A DNA stretch of 64,000 bases from Corella eumyota (taxonomy: Eukaryota; Chordata; Ascidiacea; Phlebobranchia; Corellidae): assembly GCA_963082875.1 (NCBI GenBank), contig OY720099.1, positions 7,192,001 to 7,256,000 of the forward strand. Direction: 5' to 3'. Of the stretch, positions 21,320-34,600 are shown in pieces. Position numbers and translations under genes: made by a program. Under the pieces are notes generated by a model. It was not told the origin of the DNA, did not search any database, and saw only the letters and a list, made by a program, of their open reading frames with translations. Every line of letters begins with the position of its first letter. Within the stretch, counting starts at the first letter, position 1.

Positions 21320-22093
21320 ATGATTTTGAAAGGGTTAGTCGGCTTGGTAACAGGTGGTGCTTCTGGTCTTGGAAAAGCTACTGTCCATCGATTGGTCAAC
21401 AATGGAGCTCGGGTCATGATCTTTGACCTTCCAAGCTCAGAAGGTGCTTCTATTGCAGATAATATCGGGTCAGATAGCTGTGCATTTTTCGGAGGCGATG
21501 TCACAAAAAGCGAAGATGTAGAAAATGCTTTGGAGCAAATAAAGTCAAGGTGGAGTAAATTAGATGCTGCGGTAAACTGTGCAGGAATCGGAATAGCACA
21601 AAAGACGTACAACCATTATAAAGAGCGAACACACTCTCTGGAAGATTTTGAGCGCGTCATAAAAGTTAATGTCTGTGGGACATTTAATGTGATTCGACAA
21701 TCTGCGGGTTTAATGTCGAAAAATGAGCAGGGTGACAGTGGTGAACGAGGGGTGATAATTAACACAGCAAGTGTGGCTGCATTTGATGGTCAAGTAGGCC
21801 AAGCGGCATACAGTGCAAGTAAAGGAGGCATTGTTGGTATGACTCTCCCTATTGCTAGAGACTTGGGTCCAATTGGAATTAGAGTAATGACTATTGCTCC
21901 GGGGTTATTTGACACCCCTCTGCTGGCAAGTCTCCCGGAGAAAGTAAGATTGACATTGGGTAAACAGGCCCCCTTTCCACAGCGTTTGGGTAACACAGCA
22001 GAATATGCACATCTCGTTCAGAGTATAATTGAAAACCAAATGTTAAATGGGGAAGTGATAAGACTTGATGGTGCAATAAGGATGCAACCATAA
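21320..22093 (+). CDS. HSD17B10: 3-hydroxyacyl-CoA dehydrogenase type 2 (17beta-HSD type 10)
   Basis: This single-exon gene encodes 257 residues (human 261) of a short-chain dehydrogenase. Visible motifs are the Rossmann loop TGGASGLG near residue 12, the acidic NAD-selecting position in IFDLP near 36, DVT near 61, NCAGIG near 88 and [23 protein letters not shown] with catalytic Tyr and Lys near 165-172. The C-terminus ([22 protein letters not shown]) is typical of HSD17B10. Known role: mitochondrial isoleucine/branched-chain acyl-CoA oxidation and steroid oxidation, and a subunit of mitochondrial RNase P with TRMT10C. The whole gene is uninterrupted, unlike the vertebrate gene. An acceptor AG at 21283-21284 lies upstream, and SNAPIN follows after 245 bases. 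Confidence 0.95.
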   Translation: MILKGLVGLVTGGASGLGKATVHRLVNNGARVMIFDLPSSEGASIADNIGSDSCAFFGGDVTKSEDVENALEQIKSRWSKLDAAVNCAGIGIAQKTYNHYKERTHSLEDFERVIKVNVCGTFNVIRQSAGLMSKNEQGDSGERGVIINTASVAAFDGQVGQAAYSASKGGIVGMTLPIARDLGPIGIRVMTIAPGLFDTPLLASLPEKVRLTLGKQAPFPQRLGNTAEYAHLVQSIIENQMLNGEVIRLDGAIRMQP

Positions 22094-22336
22094 ACTTATT
22101 TTGAAGTTTATTGAAATTGTTATTTTAAAAGTGTTAATAATTTTGTTTTGATTACATTAAATTATGTCTATGAATTGTGAAATTTTTAACCTTAATGATA
22201 ATTTAATTGAATCTATTTTTTAAAAATTGCATTTTCTTTATTTATAAATCACATGTTTTGTTGTTAAAATTAAATTTTGGTTCTGCATCTTTAGTTGAGT
22301 TTTAGAAAATAATTTTGTAATGTTATTCGACATTTT

Positions 22337-22338
22337 AG
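22337..22338 (+). promoter_or_regulatory. 3' splice acceptor abutting the SNAPIN start codon
   Basis: The run acattttag ends exactly where the SNAPIN ATG begins. With no leader sequence between acceptor and ATG, the mRNA needs a 5' exon or a spliced leader. The short distance from HSD17B10 favours trans-splicing. Confidence 0.5.
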
Positions 22339-23227
22339 ATGGCTGCCGTAGAAAATGAAAATAAAATTGAAAATGGTTTATTTGAAACTTTAAAACCAGC
22401 TGTTCAAAAAATTGATGATCAAGTTGAGTTTGTTAAACAAAGCCAGGTATGAAATAAAAATATTTTTTTAAACTTTTTAAGAAGATTTTTAACACTAATA
22501 ATCTAACCTACATTTTTTTTGGTATATATCTTTATTCTCAATGTGGAAAAGTCAAATGCGCGACTTAAACATAGAGTAACATCAGTTACTCCGACCCAGT
22601 CTAGAGTTGCCTGTGGCAGTTTAGGATATTATTATATTTGCCCGATAATTATACTGCTAATTAAGTGCTGGCTCAGCAGGAGTTCATACCGCTTATAGCA
22701 CCTTACTCAAGGACGCTACAGAATGAGATCAGTGGAGATTGAACCCACGACCTCATGTGTGGTTTAGCAAGTGTTCTTACCACTACACCACGCTGCCTGT
22801 GGAATATAATATTATAATTAATATAATATTATAGTTAAGAATAAGAATATTTGTGTTTATATAGTAGAATTTAAAACTATAACATTTACTGTCAATTTTT
22901 AACTATTTTGGAGGATTTTCTTTTATTTCTAAGGTTGAACTACAAAATGTTATAGATTCAGTCACCCAGGAGCTTCAACGCATAAGTGAAGCCCAACCGG
23001 CGAACCTAGATTTCGATCCTTACATTAAAAGGTTAATTAACACAAAAAGAAGAGTTGTATTGGTCAGCAACATCATACAAAATGTTCAAGATAGACTGAC
23101 AAAGTTACATAAGAGCGCTGAGGCTGAAGTTTTGCGAAAACAAGCGCTAGTTGAAGCTAATAACGCTCTGTTAAGTATAAGTCGGATACAAACTGAGAAT
23201 AGCCCGAGCACATCAGAGTTTAATTGA
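22339..23227 (+). CDS. SNAPIN: SNARE-associated protein Snapin (BLOC-1 subunit 7)
   Basis: Two exons, 22339-22446 and 22934-23227, give 133 residues (human 136). The protein is a coiled coil: LKPAVQKIDDQVEFVKQSQ then VELQNVIDSVTQELQRISE, LDFDPYIKRLINTKRRVVLV and NIIQNVQDRLTKLHKSAEAE. This parallels human VELREQIDNLATELCRINE and LDPYVKKLLNARRRVVLVNN. Known role: a subunit of BLOC-1/BORC in lysosome-related organelle traffic and a SNAP-25 partner. A SINE occupies much of the intron. It lies between HSD17B10 and ORC5 on the same strand, with gaps of 245 and 286 bases. Confidence 0.93.
22524..22798 (-). mobile_element. tRNA-derived SINE, full length, SNAPIN intron
   Basis: Minus-strand reading gives a clear head ggcagcgtggtgtagtggta, a B-box ggttcaatctcc-like, the body and the cattgagaataaagatata end. 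It is well preserved. Confidence 0.85.
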
Positions 23228-23513
23228 TTGATATTTTGAAGCAGAAACAAGTTTTTATTGGTATACAACATTAAAATACATTCATTGTAATTTACTGTTG
23301 ATATTTCATTTTTAAACTCAATAATATTTGTTTTAAACACATAATTAAAACAAATGTTTTTTTGTTTAATATTTTTTTTGTCTTTATTTATAATTTTCAA
23401 ACATTAATGTTAGCCATATAAATAAGTTCAATTTTCTGTTTGTGCAATATATGTAATTTCTTTTTATTTATGCCATCTTTTAGAATCATTTTTTAATTAC
23501 TTTTTAAATTAAA

Positions 23514-26500
23514 ATGCCTGTTTCGAATGAATCAAGTATGACTTTACCTGCTCGAGAAAAACAAATTCAACAACTTGAGAGCTTATTTGGGACTCCAAGC
23601 CAGTACACCCCTTCTTCAATATTTATTTATGGTCATTCATCTTGTGGTAAAACTGTGGTGATTAATCGTGTGATGAAGAAACAAAATGTATGTTTTTTGA
23701 TATTTATTTGGCCTCGATGTGGAAAGGTTGACTTCACTACCTAAACATAGAGCAACATCAGTTACCCTGACCTAGTCGTGAGTTGCCTATGTCAGTTTGG
23801 GATATTTTAGATTAATTTTGCTTAATAACTAAGCTGCTAATAAAGTTCTTGCTCAAAATAAGTTTATATCGTTTAAAGGGCAATACTGCATGAAAGCAGT
23901 TGGGATCCGCCCTGAACCTTGTGTAGTAAAGCCAAGTGACCTTCAAATGTGTAAATAAAAGTGATTTTGCCATTTCTACTCATTAATAAATATTAAACGT
24001 ATTGAATTTAAAAAAGTGTTTTAGTGATAAGGCAAATATGATTTATATCACAAAGAATAAACATAAATAAAAAATCCAAATAACAATCGTTTTTGTCTCG
24101 TATTTGATAATAACATTATAAAAACATTGTGCTAATTTTTTAGTTATGTCATGTAACTGTAAACTGCATTGAGTGTTACACAAACTCGTTATTGTATGGA
24201 GAAATATTGGATGGACTACAGGGTGACGATGACACAAAGTTAAACAAGTGTGAAAATATGAATGATTTGGTTCGTGGTTTGAAATATTGCTTATTGAAAA
24301 AAGAAGAAACAGCATATATTGTAAGTTGAATTTTGGTTTTTGTACTATTCTGATATTAAAATTTGTAAGTGTAACACTTAATAATTAATTAAATTATGAA
24401 ATTAAAATTTTATATTTTTGGCTAAAATAGTAAACTTTAAAGTGTTATGTTACAGAGTTTTGCAATTTTATTAGTGATTTATATAGCACGTTAGTAGGGT
24501 TGACAACAAATTACAACATGGCTTTAGAATCTTTAAAAAATGTCTGTGGCACTTACAATTTAATTTTCAAAAATACTGGAAAATGATTAACATAAAAAAA
24601 ACTTACCATATTTTTTTGTGTGACGTAGAAAGTACCAACTAGTGTAGTAAATGTATACAAGCTAGTACTTTCTACGTCATCACAAACAGGGCTTCCCTTT
24701 TCTTTTTTTTAAATTAATTTAAATAAATTGTTCAACTTAAAAAGTAGGTGAATTTATTTAAAGTTAAAATCATTTTTGTGTTCAGTGACACCAACTTTAT
24801 TAATTTTTGAGTCTAAAAATATTGGTAATATATGGCTTTAACATATCGCTTATACACATAAAATGTTGAGATACATTTAAATATTTTTTATAGATTTTTG
24901 ACAAATGTGAGAGATTAAGGGATAGAGATATTAATTTACTTCCAGCTTTGGTGAACCTTCAAGAATTGGTAAATACAATTTTAACAAAACAAAACAACAT
25001 AAAAATGACTTGTAAAATTTTCAGTTTTTTTTTTTTCAGACGTTCTGTAATTTGTGTGTTATATTTGTAAGTGAATTGCCATGGGAAAAATTTTATAATG
25101 GGGTTGGAATAAGAGATCCTTTTATTTTATTCTTTCCTGATTACAATAAAGGTTTAAATTTTGTTTTGTGTTTTTTTATTTAATTAATTCGACTATATAT
25201 TTTTACTTGAACTTTAAGTTTTTTTCTACCGGTCCTCTTAATAAATTTAGTTGTTAATATTACCTTTTTACTTTAAAAATTTGAGATTAAGTATAATTAT
25301 GAAATAGGTTGTTAAAATTAAATTTATTATTCTAAAACTTTAAATTATTTTTAAATTAAACCACTATATTTTATATAGATGAACTAGTTGAGGTGTTATG
25401 TCACTTAAGATCACCAGAAATTGAATACCAGTTCTACAGACATTATATAAGTATGGTGTTAGCTGTGTTTTCCGTTGCTTGCAGGGATTTAAGAGAATTA
25501 AGACATCTAGTAAGATTTTAGTTTAATTTTTTTTGATCCTTATCCCTGATGTGGAAAGGTTGGCTTCATAACCTAAACATAGAGTAACAGCCGTTACTCC
25601 TGCCTAGCATTTAGTTGCCTTTGTTAGTTTCGGTTATTATAGATTTAAGTTGCCTAATAGTTAAGCTGTTGATTAAGTTTCGGCTTATCGGAAGTTTATA
25701 TCATTTATGGGGCCGTGCTCAAGGGTGCTACAGCATAAAAGAAGTGGTGATCGAACCCACGACCACATGAAGTGTAGCAAGTGTTCTGACCACTATGTCA
25801 TGCTGCTGTTTATATATCCAATTAAAATGGAACATATATATTACTTTATTACATGTTTATTTAAATTCTCAACTAAATTGGCATAATTTTTAATGTTTTA
25901 GGCTGAGATGAATTTTTCAATTTATTGTGAGCCCATAAAAAAGGGAAACGCTGGAAACGAGGACAAACATAAATTGTGGAAAAATGTTGAACCCCATTTA
26001 AGAAATGCTTTACAGAAACTTTACATGAGAGAAGTGTCAAGGTTAAAAAATTAATAAAAATAAATTAATACGCCTGCATTTTATTATACGTGCTATTTTT
26101 TATTTATTTATTTAACATAAATCTGGTTTTGTAAATTTGTGTAGTAAAGAATGGGAAAAAGTTTACGAAAATACAGAAGCAGTCGCGAAAACCCATCACA
26201 ATATTGTTGAACTGCCTTTCTACTCCAAATTTCTACTTATCGCTGCTTACATTGCTTCATTTAACCCAACACAAACTGATAGGAGATTTTTTCTAAAGGT
26301 AAGATATCATTTTTTTAACCTTTACTTTGATCAAAAATTTAAATAAGCCAATTAGAAAGGTATTTGAATTGTAATCTTCCTAAAGTTTGATCAATTACAG
26401 TGTAGTTGTCGGAACACTTGGCTTCTCTACATTAGATCCTGGGTTTGATCCCAACCACTCTTTTGCTGTAGTGCCTTGTAGTAATGCATTATAAACAGTA

Positions 26501-27230
26501 TAAGTATAAACTTGTGCTGATCCAATACTTTATCAGCATATAATAGATGACCAACTATAAATAATAACTTTTAAAGGGTACTTTTTTTATAATTCAAGCA
26601 TCTTAATTTTTGCCTGTTATGTTTCTTTAGAATGCGGGCAAGATGAAGAAAACTGCGCGCTCAATGAAAAAGGATGAAAAAAAGAATGCCCACCTTCGTG
26701 GCCCCCATAACTTTCCACTTGATAGGTTGATGGCAATATTTTATTCAATCGTTGATGAGAGAGTGCCACCTTCTGCCCATATATTCTCACAAGTGTGTGA
26801 TTTGTGTTTATTTCAATGTTTAATAGTTGTTTTATTATTTGCAATCATTTTTAATTTATTTTAAATTAGTTGGTTTAAGGGATCTTTGAAATTTAAAAAA
26901 ATTAACAAAACTGATTTCAAATTTTGTTTTTTAATTTTTCTTTTATTATTTATTTTATCCCTTATCACTTACATTTAGATCTCGTCTTTAGTGTCTTTAC
27001 ATCTTATAGCACAGATAGGTCATGATGATCAAATAGATCAACCTAAATACAAATGCATTGTGTCATTGGAGTTCATATCAAACGTAGCAAAGTAAGTAGA
27101 AGTTTTTATAAAAAAAAAATAAAATAAATATTGTTAAAAGACGTATAGACCAAAAAAATATTTTTGTTTTTATTTTTTTTTAAGAACTGTTAACTTTGAC
27201 GTAGTCAAGTACCTTTTTGATTTCGTATGA
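23514..27230 (+). CDS. ORC5: Origin recognition complex subunit 5
   Basis: Ten exons with matching phases: 23514-23687, 24144-24320, 24894-24968, 25040-25151, 25379-25509, 25902-26041, 26145-26298, 26631-26792, 26979-27091 and 27185-27230, giving 427 residues (human 435). Walker A is [11 protein letters not shown] near residue 38 and Walker B-like [11 protein letters not shown] near 119. [10 protein letters not shown] and DELVEVL follow in the AAA+ part. The C-terminal winged-helix region contains [18 protein letters not shown] and ends [14 protein letters not shown], as in human (TVNFDIIKYLYDFL). Known role: an ATP-binding ORC subunit that licenses replication origins. Introns 1 and 5 hold SINEs, and intron 2 holds a hairpin. 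An acceptor AG at 23482-23483 lies 30 bases before the ATG. It may share a transcription unit with SNAPIN. Confidence 0.95.
23699..23945 (-). mobile_element. SINE, truncated at the tRNA head
   Basis: It starts 11 bases after the ORC5 exon 1 donor with ttggcctcgatgtggaaagg and ends within the head at gtagtaaagccaagtgac. The A-box is missing. Confidence 0.75.
24615..24686. repeat. Hairpin in ORC5 intron 2
   Basis: TGACGTAGAAAGTAC at 24621-24635 is perfectly complementary to GTACTTTCTACGTCA at 24665-24679. The match extends through TTTGTG (24615-24620) and CACAAA (24681-24686) with one bulged base. The spacer is 29 bases. It could be a very short foldback element. Confidence 0.7.
25540..25808 (-). 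mobile_element. tRNA-derived SINE, ORC5 intron 5
   Basis: The full unit is present in inverted reading, from tatccctgatgtggaaaggt to the head gcagcatgacatagtggtca in reverse complement. Confidence 0.8.
26398..26545 (+). mobile_element. SINE head fragment, ORC5 intron 7
   Basis: It reads gtgtagttgtcggaacactt, then ggtttgatccc as a B-box, and the first part of the body to ttatcagcata. The 3' half is absent. Confidence 0.7.
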
Positions 27231-28603
27231 CACGCGTATCATCACTGCTGACATCACGCAATGACGTCATTCCTTAAACATGACCTTGCCGTTTGTGATT
27301 TTCTTATTTATTTCCTTATTCATTACGGAATTACGAACTTATTTATTTTTTGAGTACTGCGTTAATAAAATTTTTTCTATTGCATTTTTTTAGGAAATGT
27401 TTTTTTTTATTTAAGAAAGGAAAGAAAAATAACTTAGTGTGGAAAATTACCACGCAAAAGTATAGTTACATAATTACGGGCAAAATTTGTTTTTTTTTGC
27501 ACGGTTTTTGTCTAAAAGTAGTTTTATAAAACAGTTTTATATTAAATCTGTTTTTGTGCTGCTTCATTCACCTTTTAATTAGCAAACTACCTTTAATTTG
27601 TCGCCATGTTTGGTGAATATGCGTGGGACCAGATTTGTTTCTCCTCAAATTTACATCAATCCCAAAAGACTAGTGAAGTCTGGTAAACAGGATAATTAAT
27701 CAACTTTGATTTGCTGTTTTTGATCATCGAAAAATCGTAATTTTAGGAAATTTAATTCTGGACTTTTTGACCTTTACATTAAAGGCTTATTGACCTATAA
27801 AAATTGTGAATTTTTTTAAATGTTGGTCAACTTGTTTTTGATGTTTTTTAATTAGAAAACTGGCTTATAAAAAACGTTAATCTACTCTTACTTAAATTAT
27901 TAAAGTTTGCCAAAATACGCAGCTTAGCTAGCTTGAAAAATGTCTTTTTTGTTGGTCACTCGCTAAATGTTTTTAGCAGTTTAGGCGATCGTACCTCTTT
28001 GACACGAAACTAATTCAAAAAGAGATATAGAAATCATTAACCATGCGAAAAAAATCTACAAATTGTCTCTTTTCTGCAAAAGTGCTAGTTATAAAGCAGC
28101 CAACCATCACTCCACCACCGGTAAATATAATAATAAAGTTGTCTTAGCGAGTAAAACAGCGATACGTGGACATTTAGTGCCATTTGCAGCAGTATCTTTC
28201 GTTTACGTTTTGTTTAGAAAAATGTAAATAATTAAGCATAAGTTTTGGAATATATAAACAAGTAAGTTAATATTTAAAAAAGGCTTTATAGAATGCTATG
28301 CTAAACAACTGTTGCTGTTGGGGTTGTTTTATATTTAGCAAAAAGTTTATAACCTTGGTCTATTTTTAGCTCGTGTTGACGGTTCAAATATTTTAGAGAA
28401 AAAGTGAAATTTACAATATGTTTGGAATATGTCAAGTAAAAAAGGATCTTACTGTTGTTTTATGTTAACAGATATAAAGTTAAGTTTTTGCTGCATTAAT
28501 ATCTGAGACAAAAACTCGAAAAACAATTTTATTAACCGCAGCCCAACGGCCCGGTCGATAGGCTAAACTAGTTTTAATTACCGGATACTTTCGATTAAGG
28601 ACA
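27231..28603. other. ORC5-reelin intergenic region
   Basis: These 1.4 kb contain no SINE and no recognisable frame. A perfect CRE-type palindrome TGACGTCA lies at 27262-27269, just 3' of ORC5. The rest, and the reelin 5' UTR near 28530-28600, is probably the reelin promoter region. No TATA box stands out at a fixed distance from the ATG. Confidence 0.45.
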
Positions 28604-31600
28604 ATGTTACATCAATTATTGGTCATATTTCTTGCCTTGCCTCTAATTCAAAGCTATGGCGATATAAGTTATCATTTTTGTAATTACCAAGGTCAACTTG
28701 AGCCGGTTACAAAGAAACTAAACGATATTAAACTTTCTGTGAAAATTTCCGGCAACCCTGCGTTATACTTACCGGGAGAGATCTACGAAAGTAAGTTCGT
28801 TTATTTTTTAGCCTAAGAATTTCGTTTTTAGATTGCTTTAAAACTACTATCTATTGCAATCTTAGCATATATTCTTAATTTACTTATCGTAAATATTCCT
28901 TTAAGATTATTACTTTTCTTTTGCATGCTGTATAGCGCAAAATTTGTTCACGTATTTCATCGTGCGCTAAAGAAGCTGTTAGCGTCGTCTGCTCGGTTTA
29001 TAAATGCGGAAAAGTGCGGAATGTTTATACCTTTACCTAATCTTTCTCTTCGAATTCCGACCTTTTCCGCATTTATTTTAGTACTACCCGCTTAAACTGG
29101 CGAACGACGCTAATAGAGTTCCCAAATTTTTTTACACTTAAAATTTGTTTTTCGTTATTAAAGTTTAGTAAAACATTTACAGGCTCAATAAATTCAACCT
29201 TAGAGAAAATAACCTACTCAATGTTGACATTAAATTTATATTTTAGTTACAATTACAACTGGAGTTTCTTTTAGTTACTTGTCAGTAACTGGAGTTATAT
29301 CCGTAACAAACACGAAATTGAATGGAGGTTAGTTTAATAATAATTTGATTAACTTGTGTATGTTTATAACTATCTTTTATGTCTTAATGTACCATTAACA
29401 TTTATGTTTAAAATGGGTTATAGCCTACTAAGTTTAAGTAAACAGCCTGTTCAATTAAAAAAATAAGTTATGCTTGATTTTTAGAGTCAAACAAAAAAGA
29501 TAAATATGTGTGCATACCTATTCACACCCATATGCACCCTCGACAACTTAACTCGACACATTTCTACTGGATGGCTCCATCCAGTGGATCGGGTTGTGTC
29601 AGTTTAATGTAAGTTTATTGTGTCTCTTTGCTTGGTCCTTATTGTGATTGCATGACTGGAATTAAAAATTGTTATGTAACCTATTGGCCATAAACTAGGC
29701 TACTGCTGAAAACTTATTATATATACTAACATTATTTTATCTAGTTTTTTTTTAATTTTTTTTTTAAACTTGGGCTCATTTTATTTTTTTCTTCTTAAGG
29801 TATGCTAAAATTAAAACCTTGAAATTTTTAAAAATTTGCTTCCCTGTGCAGAATAAGGGCTTCAGATAGACATCATATTATAATAAACGATGTTGTAGGC
29901 TACCAGATATGTGAGGAAGGCACAGGAACCTCAAGTTTAGGTCAGCAATAGTTTATAACTATATATTGAAACTTATTACAGACTATAAACATAAGGCATT
30001 TGTTTTAAGTCATTACGATGGCTTGTTATTTTTATTTTTTGTTACAAATATTTTTTTTTATTTTTAGCCGATGTTCATACTTCTGATATTATTCTTCGAG
30101 AAGATTTCGATTCTTCCTCATCTTTTTCGGAAGACTGGTAAGATTTAAAACTAAATTTAAAAAAATAAAGTAGCCTATAAAGTTGAGTCCCATTTTGTTT
30201 TGTGCTGTATGATTGCTTTTACATGAGATTTTAATTTAGTAGTGATAAAAATTAATTACATTTATGTCTTTAAATGATTTACCCACTTAATTTAACAAGT
30301 AGAAAAATTGATGAAGTTATTTTTACAGGAACCCAGAACATAGTGGGGTAGAAATAGGCCAACAATGTGGTGAAATTATGCACGAAAATGCAGCAGTTTT
30401 TTGTTCTGATTCTCGGAGTCGAAATTTAATCACAACTCCTTTAAATTTAACAAAAGCTATTGCCCTTCAGTTTGCTTTTGGTAAAAGCCAAAAATCAACT
30501 TACTTTAAACTAGTTATTATACATTTTTTTGATTAAAAATACAATAGGCTTTTAAACTGTTATGTAATTCATAGATATATATTGAAAAAGAAATTTAAAT
30601 TTTCAACTAAATTGAATTTTAGTTGGATATTTGATTTTAATTCATTGACTTTAATGTATTTTATCCCTATTTTGTGGTGTATTTAAAAAAAAAATTGATA
30701 TGATTTTATTAGGTGCGGGTCTTTGTAATGCAAGTGAAAGCCACATTCATATTTCATACAGAAATCCAAGTGAATCTTATGTTTGGACAACTATGGCAAC
30801 TGTCAGGTAACAAATTAATCATAAATTCCCATATTTAGATGTAAAAATGTAACATTAAATTTTTAATTTACTTTTAAATGTAAAATAATTTTACAAATAT
30901 TGATGATTATATTAAAACAGTGATATAATCATAGAAAAATAAAAATTGAAGTCTTTTGTATATATATTGACTATTTAATTTTGTAAAAATTTTTGTATTA
31001 TTTATATAGTATATCATTATATTTTGAATAAATTTTGCTCTAGGACACCAACTAGTGGCAGTATTATCCATGTGATTCGAATTCCTATCGCAGCAAAAAC
31101 AGAAGGAGCAGAGATAAAGTTTTCGGAACCAAATAAAAATTCTGAAAATTTTGTCGGTTGTTGGGCTATTGATAACATACTTGTTAGCAATGATGCAGAA
31201 ATCCCTAAGTCAATACAAGATAATTTTAATCCAATAAATCAGAATAATTGGCTGTTTATGCCTGGTGGCATGGTAAAGGTAAATAAATTAATTGTGTGTG
31301 TACATTTAAAGTGTAAAAATAATAAATTTTAATATCTAACAAATAGTAATTTTTTTTTTTTTATTTATTTATTCTCAATATAAAAAGGTTGACTTAACAA
31401 TCTAAACATAGAGTAACATGAGTTTCAGTTATCCTAGTTTCAGTCTCAAGTAGCCTTTTGCAGTTTGGGATATTATAGATTATATTTGCCAGTAACTAAA
31501 CTGCTGATTGAGTGTTAGTTTAGCAGGAGTTAATTTTGTTTATTACGCCTTACTCAAGGGCGCTACAATTTACCCGCGGACCACAAATTGCAGTTTTATG

Positions 31601-34600
31601 TATTTCGTAGGCCTAAAAATTGGACATATACATTCGCTTTTCTAATTAAAAATTTTGCTTATTACGGTTTTCTTTTTTAGTCTGCTTGTGTTTCAAAGGG
31701 AAACGCTTTATTATTTACTGGCAACACTGCCCCCACTTGGGTGACGTCACGGGACATTGATCTCTCAGATGGAAGAGAGGAAGGTACCCAAGTTACCCAC
31801 ATGTATAGGAAGTAAGTTTTGCCTAAAATTAAAAAAAAATTGTTTTGAGAAAAAATATAAATTTTTTTAAAATTTTTGCTCGATGTATTTTTTTTTTATA
31901 TATATCTTTGTCCTTGATGTGGGAAGGTCGACTTCACAACCTAAACATAGAGTAACATCAGTTACCCTGATCCAATCTCAAGTTGCCTATGACAGTTTGG
32001 GATATTATGGAATATATATTAAAAGCGTTGGCTCAGCAGGAGTTTATACCGTTTATAGTGCCTTACTTAAAGGTGCTGGCTTTACTACGATTAAAAAAAA
32101 TAATAAATTTTTACCCACTTTTTAGTGGGGGTACTTTAGCAAAAGGGGTTTGTGGTCATGAACCTAAAGAACATGTTCGTTTGTTTAATATGGCTGGTAA
32201 GAGGTCATATTGTTCAAGTCCAGATGTGGACTTAACTGATAAGGTGGCAGCTACATTTGTTCTTACCATCGGTTAGTCACCAATTTGCATTTTATTTTTA
32301 TCATTATTATTTAAAAATAATTTTTTATTTTTGCGAAGCCCAAGTTTATTTAGCAGGGAATTATCTGTCAAATAAGATCAATAATATTCAAAAACTGCTA
32401 GGAAAGGTAACAAATGTTACCTTATGTATAGACTGGAAAGGCCAGCAGCATGTTGTAGTGGCAAGAACACTTGCTACACTAGATGAGGTCCTACTGTTGC
32501 GTGGTTATCACTTGGCTTCACTACATGAGGTCGTGGGTTAGATCCCCACTGCTTTCATTCTGTAGCACCCTTAAGTAAGACGCTATAATGGTGTAAACTT
32601 CTGCTGAGCCTATTACGTAATCAGTAGTTTAATTATCAGGCAATTATTTTCTATAATATCCCCAACTGCCGAAGGGAATATAAGACTGGGTTGGGGTAAC
32701 TGATGTTACCTCATGTTTAGGTTGTGCAGTCGACCTTCCCACATCGAGGATAAAGATATAGAAAAAAAGTCGTATTTCTTACATCGAAAGAAAAAAATTT
32801 TTTTTTTAATTTGTATTTCTTTGATGTTTTGTTTTTTATCAAATAAGCAATAATTTTTTTTTTTAATTTCAGGTGGTGGAAATTGCTCAAAAAGTACTTC
32901 GCACAACAATGATGTTCATTATTACACAATCTATAACGACGTTCAAACATTAGTTCGTACTTTCTCATTTGATGCATACAGGGTATTATATATTTCATTT
33001 TTTATAACATAATGTAATTTTTAATATATTATGAGTAACAGTTTTCCTACTATATAAGTAATAGCATCTTTAAGTAGAGGTGCTAATGATATTTAATTTT
33101 AGATATAAAAGGTTAAGAACAATTTAAAGGTTAATAAAGAGGCAATAGCTTTTATTTTTTAGGTTAATAATGTTCAAAAAACAAAAATACAAAGTATTAA
33201 AACAAAAATTTGTGCTATTTTTTAAATACTGAAACACTAAAAAACATAAAACTGTTTGTAAAATGTTAATAATTTAAAAAAAAAAATTTTTTTAACATTA
33301 TTTTAGACTCCACGCGATGTCATCGTACCAATACCCCACAAAGCTCGGGTTGCTGGGGCAACAATTTGTTTAAGCCAGCGAAGCAACAAGGGGGTTACCA
33401 AAGATGTTTGGGGGATTGGCTCGTTCCGCTTGGTTGAACAGCCGAGATCACACCACCATGTGGCACAATTTTACGTGAATGCAAATTGTGAAAACATCAA
33501 TGCTTTGAACAAGTCAGAAATTTTTTTTTTATATTTTTACCAATTTTTGTAATATTTCTGGCATTTTTTTTTATAATCTTAAAAGAATTCTGGGATCATT
33601 TTCCACTACGCTCATGCTTTAGCACCCTTGAGTGAGGTGCTGTAAATGGTATGAACTACTGCTAAACCAACACTTAATCAGCAGCTTAATTAGGGGAAAT
33701 TATATTCTATAATATTCCAACTGCCAAAAGGCAATTTAAGACTGGGTCAGGGTAACTGATGTTACTTTATGTTTAGGTTGTTAAGTCAACCTTCCTACAT
33801 CAAAGATAAATAAATACAAAAAATTTTTCCTAATATTTAAAATTTAAAAAATATTTTTATTCTAAACAGAATAAAGTTTCAATATTCAACAGACTTGGGA
33901 CAATCGTGGAACTTACTTCAACGTGAATGTTTACCTGAAACTTGTCCTGGCAAATATTCAGCTCAACATTCAGTTTATCATGCTACTATTGGAGAGGGGT
34001 AAGATCAAATTTTTTTTTTGTAATTTTTCATTTTCAATTTTAGAAGGTCAATCTCATGATCTAAACATAGGGTTTATTTTGCAACTTTAACCTAGTTTAA
34101 ATTGACTTTCACAGTATGGTTTATTATTATTGTAATAAAGTGATAATTAATTTACTTATCTCTTTAAATTTATCAATTTTATATAAATTTTACTTTTTTA
34201 TTAATGTATTGTCAAAATATTTTAAAATCCAAAGAAATGCTTTTTTACACTGAATGATTAATTTAAAAAAAATAAAGTTATATATATGAAAAAAAAATTT
34301 TTACACTAGATGGCAGCGAGTAACTATCCCACTTCCAGTTGCTTCCCTTTCAAGAAGAACAAGATTCAGATGGTTTCAGATTCCATCTAATGTGACATCA
34401 CAATGGGCGATTGATGATGTGTATATAGGATCTGATGAACAATGTCCTGAGTTTTGTAATGGAAGAGGAGAGTGCAGTAAAGATGGATGCATGTAAGATC
34501 AATATTTATAATTTTTGAAAGATGCTATTTATTTAGGGGTGTCTGTAAAATACACCCTTACCCTAACTTAAATTTTTTTGATTAATTTGATTTTGTAGGT

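Noticed and set aside
32257-32541. 94-codon plus-strand frame
   Set aside because: It is composed of intron and SINE head sequence, with no coding support.
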